From contig NZ_SSXC01000035.1 in assembly GCF_021699055.1 (NCBI RefSeq), positions 1-39,461 on the forward strand: DNA of 39,461 nucleotides. The letters are read 5' to 3'. The stretch is from Blastococcus sp. MG754426. Lineage in GTDB: Bacteria > Actinomycetota > Actinomycetes > Mycobacteriales > Geodermatophilaceae. The notes beneath the pieces were generated by a model. It was not told the origin of the DNA. It was given only the letters and a program-made list of their open reading frames with translations, and made no database searches. The translations under genes were made by a program, and so were the position numbers. How positions within the stretch are numbered: position 1 is the stretch's first letter; each line of letters opens with the position of its first letter. Positions 15,161 to 22,473 of this stretch are shown here, piece by piece.

Positions 15161-17689
15161 TCAGCGCGCGGGAGCGGCGGACGCCGCGCGTTCGTCGAGC
15201 AGGGCGGCGAGGTCGGCGAGAACGGGCGTGCGCGTGATGTCGCCCAGCGACACGGCCCGGTCGAGGGCGGCGGCGAGCCGGACGACGGACAGCGACGTGC
15301 CGCCGGCCTCGACGAACGAGGTCTCCCTGCCGATGCGCTCGACGGGCACGCCCAGCAGGTTCGACCAGAGGGCGGCCAGGCGCTGCTCCGTCGGGCCGGT
15401 GGGCGTCGAGGCCTGCGGCGCCGGGCGCAGGTCGGCGGCGAGCGCCGTGAGGGCCTTCCGGTCCACCTTGCCGTTGGCCGTCAGCGGCAGCTCGGGGCGG
15501 CGGCAGAAGAGGGCCGGCACCATGTAGGCGGGGAGAGCGCCGGCCAGCAGGTCGGCGAACCCCTGCTCGGCTCCGGAGGGCCCGTCGCCGGTCCAGAAGG
15601 CGACCAGCCGGGCGCTGCGCCCGCTCCCGGTGACGACGACGGCGGCGTCCCGGACGCCGGGCAGCCGGAGCAGCGCGTTCTCGACCTCCCCGAGCTCGAT
15701 GCGGAACCCGGCCACCTTCACCTGGTGGTCCTGCCGGCCCAGGTACTCGAGCTTGCCGTCCGGCCGCCACCGGCCCTGGTCACCGCTGCGGTACAGCCGG
15801 TGCCCGGGCCGCAGCGGGTCGGGGAGGAAGGCCCGGGCGGTCCGCTCCGGATCGTTGACGTACCCCCGTCCCACGCAGACCCCCGAGAAGGCGATCTCAC
15901 CCGGTGCGCCCAGCGGGACGGGCCGCAGGCGGTCGTCGAGCACGTAGACGGTCACGTTCTGGACCGGCCGGCCCAGGGGCACCCGGTCGCCGTCCGGCGG
16001 GCGGTGCAGGATCTCGTGGTTGGTGTCGTCGGACGTCTCGGTCAGGCCGTAGGCGTTCACCAGCGGCACGGTCGGCAGCACGTCGAACCAGCGCTGCACC
16101 AGCTCCGGCTTGACCGCCTCGCCGGTCACCGAGACCACCCGCAGGTCCGGCAGGTCCCGCGGCCGCTGCTGCAGGTGGGCCAGGACGACCTCCAGGTAGG
16201 ACGGCACGACCTGGAGCACGCTGATCCGGCGCTCGACGAGGGTGTCGACGAAGCGCCCGATGTCCAGGACGACGTCCTGCGGGACGAGCACGGTGCGTCC
16301 GCCCACCAGCCAGGCCCCGAGCAGCTGCCAGAGGGAGATGTCGAAGCACTGCGGCGCGGTCTGCGCCACGACGCTGTGCTCGTCGAGGCCGAGATCGGTG
16401 ATCTTGGCGAGCAGGTGGTTGAGCATGCCCGCGTGCTCGCACATCGCACCCTTGGGTTCCCCGGTCGAGCCGGAGGTGAAGTAGAGGTAGGCCAGCCCGG
16501 TCGCGGGCACGGCCACCGGCCGGGCGACGACGGGATCGCCGGAGCAGACGGCCCCCAGGTCGAGGGCGCGGACGGCGGGCAGGTCGGCGAGGGCCGCGTC
16601 GAGCGAGCCGCGGCTGCCCTCCTCGGTGAGCACCAGGCGCACCCCGGCGCGGCCGAGGGCCGAGGCGATCCGGGCGGGCGGGAAGTGCGGCTCGAGGGGC
16701 AGGTACGCCCCGCCCGCCTGCAGCACGCCGAGCACTGCTGCGGCCCACTCCGTCGAGCGCTCGGTGACCACCGCGACGACGTCCTCGCCCGCGAGCCCGG
16801 CGTCGAGCAGGGCAGCCGTGACCCGGTCGGCCCGGGCGGCGAGCTCGGCGTAGGTCCAGCGCGCGTCCCCGCGTTCGAGGGCGACCGCATCCGGTCGCTC
16901 GGCCGCCTGCCTGCGGACCAGCTCGTGCGGTCGCTCAGCCGGCAGCGGCCGGCGGGGGCCCGCGAGACCGTGCACCTGGTGGTCGAGCTCGGTGCCGGAC
17001 AGCAGCGTCGCCGCACCGGGATCGGCGTCCGGATCCGTGGTCAGCGCGGTCAGCGCCGCGCGGTGGTACCCGGCGATGCGCCGGCCGGCGGAGGCGTCCA
17101 ACACCTCGGTGCGGTGGCGCAGCCGCAGGACGAGGCGGCCGTCCCCCGCCTCGACCTCCAGGCGGAGCACCGATCCGGGGGAGGGCGGCCCGGGCCGGCC
17201 GGCCGGGTCGAACTCCGCCTCGCTGACCGGCCCGGTGGTGCCCAGCTCGGCGCGGACGTCGTCCACGGGGTACCCCGCGGCGGCCCGCAGGGCGAGTTCA
17301 CGGGCGCCGACCTCGGCCACGAGGGCTCGCCACGACGGCGCGGTGGCCGGGAGCACGCACGGCAGCCCCACCGGCCCGGTCACGTACGACGTGACCACCT
17401 GCGCCTCGCCCGACAGGGCGGCCAGCACGCGCGCGTGCGCGGCGAGCGCGAGGGTGCGCAGCGGAACGGCGAGCTCGGTCGCCAACGCCCGCAGCCGCGC
17501 CGTCGTGGGCCCGTCGACCTCGAGGTCGACGACCGCGACGCCGGCGGACCCCGGGGCCGCCCAGCGCGGCAGGCTCGTCGTGCCGCCGGCCAGCAGCACG
17601 TTCCGCCAGTAGCGTCCGGCGGGGTCGTGAGCGCGACGTCCGGCCTCGTCGGGCGGGTCGCTCCGTGCCGGTTCGTGCAGGGCCGTCAT
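15161..17689 (-). CDS. NRPS: half-condensation / adenylation / carrier protein
   Basis: 842 residues. Residues about 20-240 match only the C-terminal half of a condensation domain (AGRYWRNVLLAGG to DHQVHGL); the N-terminal half with HHxxxDG is absent. Adenylation domain about 250-755: YFTSGSTGEPKG (A3), FDISLWQ (A4), YGLTET (A5), GEIAFSGVCVGRGY (A6), YRSGDQGRW (A7), GRQDHQVKVAGFRIELGEVE (A8) and LPLTANGKVDRKAL (A10, Lys741). Carrier domain about 765-832 with Ser799 in EAGGTSLS. Aligning by eye to GrsA gives pocket residues D450, I451, W454, S497, S520, T522, A546, D554, D555, K741. Two acids at the end of the pocket would suit a cationic side chain such as Dap; that is inference. ATG at 17687-17689 has GGAGGT upstream and overlaps the previous stop. 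No thioesterase. Confidence 0.95.
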   Translation of the reverse strand: MTALHEPARSDPPDEAGRRAHDPAGRYWRNVLLAGGTTSLPRWAAPGSAGVAVVDLEVDGPTTARLRALATELAVPLRTLALAAHARVLAALSGEAQVVTSYVTGPVGLPCVLPATAPSWRALVAEVGARELALRAAAGYPVDDVRAELGTTGPVSEAEFDPAGRPGPPSPGSVLRLEVEAGDGRLVLRLRHRTEVLDASAGRRIAGYHRAALTALTTDPDADPGAATLLSGTELDHQVHGLAGPRRPLPAERPHELVRRQAAERPDAVALERGDARWTYAELAARADRVTAALLDAGLAGEDVVAVVTERSTEWAAAVLGVLQAGGAYLPLEPHFPPARIASALGRAGVRLVLTEEGSRGSLDAALADLPAVRALDLGAVCSGDPVVARPVAVPATGLAYLYFTSGSTGEPKGAMCEHAGMLNHLLAKITDLGLDEHSVVAQTAPQCFDISLWQLLGAWLVGGRTVLVPQDVVLDIGRFVDTLVERRISVLQVVPSYLEVVLAHLQQRPRDLPDLRVVSVTGEAVKPELVQRWFDVLPTVPLVNAYGLTETSDDTNHEILHRPPDGDRVPLGRPVQNVTVYVLDDRLRPVPLGAPGEIAFSGVCVGRGYVNDPERTARAFLPDPLRPGHRLYRSGDQGRWRPDGKLEYLGRQDHQVKVAGFRIELGEVENALLRLPGVRDAAVVVTGSGRSARLVAFWTGDGPSGAEQGFADLLAGALPAYMVPALFCRRPELPLTANGKVDRKALTALAADLRPAPQASTPTGPTEQRLAALWSNLLGVPVERIGRETSFVEAGGTSLSVVRLAAALDRAVSLGDITRTPVLADLAALLDERAASAAPAR

Positions 17690-20600
17690 CGGGACCTCCG
17701 GGTCGGACTGCCTGGGGATGCGCGGTGCCGGCCGCGGCCCACGCTCGCCGCCGTGAGGGCCGGGACCAGTCCGGCCACCGCGACACCGCCAGCGGCGGCG
17801 CCGGCGCGGTGCCGGGCGGGTCCCGTCGCGGGAGGACGCCCGTCGGCGGCCGCGCGGCTCGTGGGCTCCGCGGGGATCACGATCGCCGGGCCGCGGAGGT
17901 CCGGGGAACCACGGGACGCCCCCGGCGCCGCCGCCGCGGGCCGCCCAGCGCCGTCCCCGGCCGCGGCGACCGGCGGGTCGAGGACCTGGACCGCCGGATT
18001 GCCGCTCCAGACCGCCCCGGCGGGCACCTCCTCGCCCTTCATCAGGAACGCGTCCGCGGCCAGCGCGGAGTTCTCGCCCATCGTCACCCCGTAGTGCACC
18101 CATGCGCCGACGCCGACCGTGCAGCCGGCCCCCAGCGTGATGGCCCCGGACTTGAAGGCGCTGTCCTCCTGCGAGTGGCCCTGGACGGTGGCGCCGGCGT
18201 TCAGCGTGCAGCCGTCGCCGAGGGTCACCAGGGACCGCTCGGGCATCCCGCAGCCGTCGTCGAAGAGCCGCCGGGCGCCCCGGACACCGAGCAGACGCCA
18301 TATCAGGCCCTTGACCGGGGTGCCGTTGAAGACCTCGGGGTGCGCGTGCATCTTCCAGAAGCGCTCGTGCCACCAGAAGTACGGGTCGTAGATGGAGACG
18401 GTGCGCGGCCGGAGGGGGCGGAAGCGGGTGGAGAGGCGCTCCAGGAACACCCCCCAGGCGGTCGTGAGCAGCAGGGCGAGCACGGTGGAGGCCGCGAACA
18501 CCACGGAGCCGAAGCGCGGGTAGAGCTCGGCGGCGACGAGCGTGGCGCCGAGGACGAGGAACAGGTTGGACCAGCGGGCGAGCAGGAAGAGCAGGATGGT
18601 CCGCAGGTTGTACCGGTTCTTCCGCCGGAGCAGGGCCGGCACCTGGTCCTCGGGCGGGAGCAGGGCCAGGTCGCGGTCCACCGAGCGCGGGATCTCGAAC
18701 GCCGGGGAACCGAGCAGTCCCACGTCGTGCCGCACCGGGCCGTGGACCGGCACGAGCACCTTGGTGGCCAGCAGGCAGTTGTCGCCGACACGGGCGCCGG
18801 ACGGGTAGGTGATGGCGTTGCCGAGGAAGCTGTGCGCGCCGATCCGCGCCGGCGCCAGCGTGAACGACGTGCTGGAGAAGTCGGCGTTGACGATCGACAG
18901 CCCGTCGGCGGCCATCGTGCCGGTGCCGATCCGGACGAGGTACGGCGTCTCGTGCCGCACGCCGGTGCCGAAGTTCGACCCCGTCTGGAGCACCGGCGTC
19001 ATCCGGTACCCGATCGCGCGCAGGTACCCGACGATGTAGGAGCTGTCGCCGAACAGCCCGGTCAGGAACTTCGAGTTCGTGGTGCGTGCGATCGTGCGCT
19101 GCAGGGAGTAGTGCAGGCCGTAGACGGGGTAGACCCGGCCCGGACGCAGGGGCAGGGCCAGCAGGCGCGGGACGGTGACCACGAACAGCGCCGACCCGAG
19201 CGCACCGCCGGTGAAGACGACCAGCGAGACCAGCAGGCAGCCCAGCCAGAAGCCGGCGTCCCCCGGCGTCCCCGGCGTGAGGTCGACGTCGAGCACCGGC
19301 AGGTCCGCGATGGCGGCGTCGAGCACCCCCACGGCCAGCGGCATGGTGAGCAGCGCCGTCGTGGCCAACTGCCCGAGCCCGTAGGCGAAACGCCTGGCGG
19401 AACCGCTCCGGCGGGGCGCGGCCGACCGGTACGAGGAGTCCGTGGGCGCGGCGGGGGACCCGTGCCAGGTCTGCCCGGACGGCACCGACTGGCCCTCGTG
19501 CAGCGACGACCGGTGGGCCAGCGTGGCGCCGTCCCCGAGCGACGAGCCGATGTCGAGCACCGAGCCCTCGCCGACGTAGGCGTGCCGGCCGATGGTGACC
19601 GGCCCGGTCTCGACGACCCCGTCGACCACGCGGTAGCAGGAGAGGAAGGTGTCCTTGCGGACCACCGCGCCCTCGCCGATCGTCAGCAGGTCCGTGCAGA
19701 CGGGGATGGCCCGCGTCAGGACGAGGGTCCCGCGCCCGACGCGGGCGCCGAGCGCACGCAGGTACAGGCAGTACAGCGGTGACCCGGCGTACAGCCGGGT
19801 GACCAGACTGGTCCGCAGCAGGGTCTTGACCACCCAGAACCTCAGGTAGGGCAGGCTCCACACCCGGAAGCGCTCGGCCCGCCACCGGCCGACGAGGATC
19901 CACTTGGCCGCCACCGGGAACAGGGCCGCACCGGCGAACGTGGCCGCACCCACCAGCACCGCGCGCTGGTAGAAGGCGAACAGGTCCTCGCTGTCCACGA
20001 CCCACTCGAAGCCGCGCAGGGCCAGGGCGGTGGTCGCGTACGTGTAACCCAGGAACGTCAGCGCCTGGAGGACGCCGCACAGCACGTAGCGCGGGCGCCC
20101 GCGGGCCGGGGCGAGCACCGCCGGGGGCGCGCTCGCTCCGGGCGTCCCCGACCGCGGGGCCGCCGTCGGGCCGGCGGGTCGGGCCTGTTCCGGCTCGACC
20201 GCCACCGGGGTGGGCGCCAGCGTCGATGCCAGCCCGGTGAGCGTCGGGTGCTGGTACACGGCCTTGATCGACACCGTCGGCAGGCCGGGCTGCTTGCGGA
20301 CGCGGGCGCAGAACTGCGCCATCACCATCGAGTCCGCGCCCAGGTCGTCGAAGAAGTGGGCCTCCGGGTCGACCCGCTCGCGGCCGAGCACGTCGGCCAG
20401 CACCGACCCCAGCTGCTCGACCACCGGGGGGGTCGCGCCTGGGGTCACCGGGCCGCCGAGGGCGGTGGCGAGGCCCCGGACGGTGGGGTGCCGGTAGACG
20501 TCCTTGATGGAGACCCGCGGCAGCTCGGGATCCTTGCGGACGCGGGCGCAGAACTGCGCCATCACCATCGAGTCCGCGCCCAGGTCGTCGAAGAAGTGCG

Positions 20601-20736
20601 ACTCCGGCGTCACCTCCGCCCCCTGCAGGCAGTCCCGCAGGAGACCGCAGAACGCGGCCTCGACACCCGTGGCCGCGAGGTCGCCCCGCGCGGGGACGGC
20701 ACCGACGGGAGCGGCTGCCAGGGCCCCCGCCGTCAC
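17686..20736 (-). CDS. Pls/PosA-type NRPS terminal membrane module with tandem carrier domains
   Basis: 1016 residues. Two carrier domains open the protein: Ser56 and Ser136, both in FFDDLGADSMVMAQFCARVR. The rest matches the NRPS terminal domain TIGR02353 seen at the end of Pls/PosA-type homopolymer synthetases. Likely membrane segments at about 217-242, 258-282, 455-475, 497-530, 712-737 and 742-766 alternate with three soluble left-handed beta-helix blocks (about 330-428, 590-665, 832-918) of hexapeptide-repeat type. In epsilon-poly-lysine synthetase the comparable region does the polymerisation or release. Here the adenylation domain is a separate gene, unlike the usual single chain. The last ~95 residues are Ala/Pro/Arg-rich tail. 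GTG start at 20734-20736 lacks a clear ribosome site; sbnA ends 46 bases upstream. Its TGA overlaps the next ATG. Confidence 0.9.
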   Translation of the reverse strand: MTAGALAAAPVGAVPARGDLAATGVEAAFCGLLRDCLQGAEVTPESHFFDDLGADSMVMAQFCARVRKDPELPRVSIKDVYRHPTVRGLATALGGPVTPGATPPVVEQLGSVLADVLGRERVDPEAHFFDDLGADSMVMAQFCARVRKQPGLPTVSIKAVYQHPTLTGLASTLAPTPVAVEPEQARPAGPTAAPRSGTPGASAPPAVLAPARGRPRYVLCGVLQALTFLGYTYATTALALRGFEWVVDSEDLFAFYQRAVLVGAATFAGAALFPVAAKWILVGRWRAERFRVWSLPYLRFWVVKTLLRTSLVTRLYAGSPLYCLYLRALGARVGRGTLVLTRAIPVCTDLLTIGEGAVVRKDTFLSCYRVVDGVVETGPVTIGRHAYVGEGSVLDIGSSLGDGATLAHRSSLHEGQSVPSGQTWHGSPAAPTDSSYRSAAPRRSGSARRFAYGLGQLATTALLTMPLAVGVLDAAIADLPVLDVDLTPGTPGDAGFWLGCLLVSLVVFTGGALGSALFVVTVPRLLALPLRPGRVYPVYGLHYSLQRTIARTTNSKFLTGLFGDSSYIVGYLRAIGYRMTPVLQTGSNFGTGVRHETPYLVRIGTGTMAADGLSIVNADFSSTSFTLAPARIGAHSFLGNAITYPSGARVGDNCLLATKVLVPVHGPVRHDVGLLGSPAFEIPRSVDRDLALLPPEDQVPALLRRKNRYNLRTILLFLLARWSNLFLVLGATLVAAELYPRFGSVVFAASTVLALLLTTAWGVFLERLSTRFRPLRPRTVSIYDPYFWWHERFWKMHAHPEVFNGTPVKGLIWRLLGVRGARRLFDDGCGMPERSLVTLGDGCTLNAGATVQGHSQEDSAFKSGAITLGAGCTVGVGAWVHYGVTMGENSALAADAFLMKGEEVPAGAVWSGNPAVQVLDPPVAAAGDGAGRPAAAAPGASRGSPDLRGPAIVIPAEPTSRAAADGRPPATGPARHRAGAAAGGVAVAGLVPALTAASVGRGRHRASPGSPTRRSR
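20293..20598 (-). repeat. 66-bp exact direct repeat in the tandem carrier domains
   Basis: Positions 20293-20358 and 20533-20598 are identical over 66 bases and spaced 240 bases apart. They encode the phosphopantetheine-site helix of the two carrier domains (HFFDDLGADSMVMAQFCARV plus R and K). Flanking carrier sequence is similar but not identical. Confidence 0.97.
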
Positions 20737-20782
20737 GGGGCCGCCGCCCGCGGTGTCCGGCCGGCCGGCCGTGGCCCGGTGC

Positions 20783-21892
20783 TCATGGCGCCAGCGCGCC
20801 CGTGGTCGGCTGGCCGACGGCGTCCGGGGTCGGTGTGCCGGCCGTGTCCGCCCACCGCGCGTCGTCGGTCGACACGGCCAGCGCCTCCGGCCCGTAGAGG
20901 GCCTCCACCCAGTTGGACTGGTAGAGCGTGTCCAGGTAGCGCTCGCCCAGGTCGGGCGCGATGGCCACGGCGGTGAGGCGGTCGGCGTCGTGCTCGGCCA
21001 GCCAGCGTCCGGCGCCGCTGACGACCGTGCCGGTGGAGCCGCCGAAGAGGAACCCGTGGCGGGCCATGCGGTGGCAGGTGCGCACGGTGTCGCACTCCTC
21101 GACCCGGACGACCTCGTCGACGTAGCTCTCGTCGAGCAGGGCCGGGCGGACGCTCGTGCCCAGCCCCGGGATCATCCTGCGTCCGGGGGGCCCGCCGAAG
21201 GTCACCGAGCCGACGGCGTCCACGGCGACGACCCGCACGTGCCGGTCACGGTCGCGGAAGTAGCGCGCGCAACCCATCAGCGTGCCGGTGGTCCCGGCTC
21301 CGACGAAGAGGACGTCGACGTCCGGGAAGTGCCGGGCGATGGCCGGTGCGGTGGTGCGGTAGTGCGCGCGCCAGTTGCCCGGGTTGGCGTACTGGTTCAG
21401 CCACACGTAGCGCCGGTCGGACGCGCAGAGCCGGTGCACGTACTGGATGCGTGCGCCGAGGAAGCCCCCGTCGTCCACCGGCTCGGTGACGACGTGGACC
21501 CGGCTGCCGAGAGCCTCCATCAGCCGGCGGGTGGACAGGTTGCAGCGCGGGTCCGTGATGCACAGGAAGCGCAGGCGCCGGCTTGCGGCGATCATGCTCA
21601 GCGCGACGCCGAGGTTGCCCGACGACGACTCGACGAGCACCGAGTCCTCCGTGAGGTGCCCGTCCCGGATGGCTGCGTCGACCATCTCGGCAGCCGCCTT
21701 GAGCTTGATCGAACCGGCGAAGTTGAATCCCTCGCACTTCAGGTGCAGCGGAGCACCGACGACTCCGGTGAGGTCGACGTAGAGGTCTTCGGTGTTGAAG
21801 GCTTCCGGAACGGCGACGATGCGTGGCGCGACGGAAGCCGGAGCGGAGGGGCGCGGGCCGCTGCCGGCACGCGGGACGGAGAGTGAGCTCAT
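20783..21892 (-). CDS. sbnA: SbnA-type N-(2-amino-2-carboxyethyl)-L-glutamate synthase
   Basis: PLP enzyme of the cysteine-synthase fold, 369 residues. SbnA condenses O-phospho-L-serine with L-glutamate; SbnB then yields L-2,3-diaminopropionate. Schiff-base Lys63 is in NFAGSIKLKAA, the substrate loop is ESSSGNLG (about 88-95), and the phosphate-binding loop is GAGTTGTLMG (198-207). The tail APDLGERYLDTLYQSNWV is a good marker of the SbnA branch against CysK/CysM. ATG at 21890-21892 begins the protein; no strong ribosome site precedes it, and longer in-frame extensions are non-coding in character. First gene of the six-gene operon. Confidence 0.93.
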   Translation of the reverse strand: MSSLSVPRAGSGPRPSAPASVAPRIVAVPEAFNTEDLYVDLTGVVGAPLHLKCEGFNFAGSIKLKAAAEMVDAAIRDGHLTEDSVLVESSSGNLGVALSMIAASRRLRFLCITDPRCNLSTRRLMEALGSRVHVVTEPVDDGGFLGARIQYVHRLCASDRRYVWLNQYANPGNWRAHYRTTAPAIARHFPDVDVLFVGAGTTGTLMGCARYFRDRDRHVRVVAVDAVGSVTFGGPPGRRMIPGLGTSVRPALLDESYVDEVVRVEECDTVRTCHRMARHGFLFGGSTGTVVSGAGRWLAEHDADRLTAVAIAPDLGERYLDTLYQSNWVEALYGPEALAVSTDDARWADTAGTPTPDAVGQPTTGALAP

Positions 21893-21907
21893 TACCGGTC
21901 CAAGGCT

Positions 21908-21990
21908 GATCGGGGGCAGCCCGCGGGGCCGATCGGGGCAGCCCGCGGGCGCTCGATGACGAGCGCGGGGGCTCGATGACGAGCGCGGGG
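21908..21990 (-). repeat. Two pairs of direct repeats in the sbnA leader
   Basis: A perfect 20-base tandem repeat occupies 21951-21970 and 21971-21990 (gctcgatgacgagcgcgggg); each copy contains GCTCG/CGAGC arms with a 4-base loop. Next to it, 21908-21928 and 21931-21949 are near-copies differing by one extra G. All lie between 16 and 98 bases upstream of the sbnA start and could fold as stacked hairpins in the leader RNA. Confidence 0.85.
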
Positions 21991-22158
21991 TCGGTCGACG
22001 AGTCGGGGGGCGACCGTGGCACAGCGCGTCACGGCCGGTGGCGGATGCCCGGCCGTCCACAGGGAAACAGTGACGGAGAGTGATGCGCCCGCAGGCGCGA
22101 TTACCGAGGGCGGGGCGCAGGACGACCGTCCTGGCCCACGGGTTCAGCAAGCACGAGG

Positions 22159-22176
22159 CAGACCTCCATTGGTCTG
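22159..22176. promoter_or_regulatory. Candidate operator palindrome
   Basis: Perfect 6-bp arms CAGACC and GGTCTG with a 6-base centre, in the gap upstream of sbnA. The size and symmetry fit a dimeric regulator, but no regulator gene is adjacent. Confidence 0.35.
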
Positions 22177-22321
22177 GACGACGATGCTCGACCGGTCGGT
22201 GACCTGCCCAGTTGCGGTGGCAGGGGCGGCAACGTCTCACCGCGCCGCGAACGGTGTCAAGGCCTTGCGAGCCCGTGACCTGCATGTGCTCACCGTGCTC
22301 GGTTCATCACCATGCCATTTT

Positions 22322-22334
22322 CGGAACTATTCCG
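22322..22334. promoter_or_regulatory. Candidate operator palindrome CGGAA-N3-TTCCG
   Basis: Perfect 5-bp arms around CTA in an AT-richer patch between sbnA and the convergent side of the helicase gene. Could be a regulator site or chance. Confidence 0.3.
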
Positions 22335-22473
22335 GCGCGTCGGACGTCACGCGTTGTCACCCATCACGCGGAGTGACCGGTGCGCGCGGTCGCCCCACCT
22401 CCCGGCCGGGAGCGGCACGGCTGCGGGTGCGGTGAGGCGACCGCGCCGACGTGGCCCGCCCGGTGGGGACGGT

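Larger units (their letters stand above)
21893..22473. other. 581-base gene-free leader/promoter region of the biosynthetic operon
   Basis: No convincing coding frame. It holds the leader repeats (21908-21990), an 18-base palindrome CAGACC-tccatt-GGTCTG (22159-22176), a palindrome CGGAA-cta-TTCCG (22322-22334), and a minus-strand TTGACA at 22255-22260. AGACGT 17 bases downstream of that TTGACA is a poor -10. The stretch 22140-22340 looks less GC-rich than the genes around it. No tRNA or integrase remnant was seen. Confidence 0.7.

Noticed and set aside
14828-18094. 1088-codon plus-strand frame across the NRPS gene
   Set aside because: No recognisable domain; antisense shadow of well-supported genes.
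17690-20080. Upstream extension of the adenylation-protein frame to 1639 codons
   Set aside because: The extension lies over the membrane module in a different frame, is Arg/Ala/Pro-rich without domains, and ATG 17689 has a good ribosome site.
12282-21892. Staphyloferrin B-type siderophore cluster
   Set aside because: sbnA/sbnB are shared, but there is no IucA/IucC-type synthetase, SbnH decarboxylase or uptake gene.
22016-22435. 139-codon frame in the sbnA upstream gap
   Set aside because: No ribosome site, no recognisable motif and mixed codon use; better read as a regulatory region.
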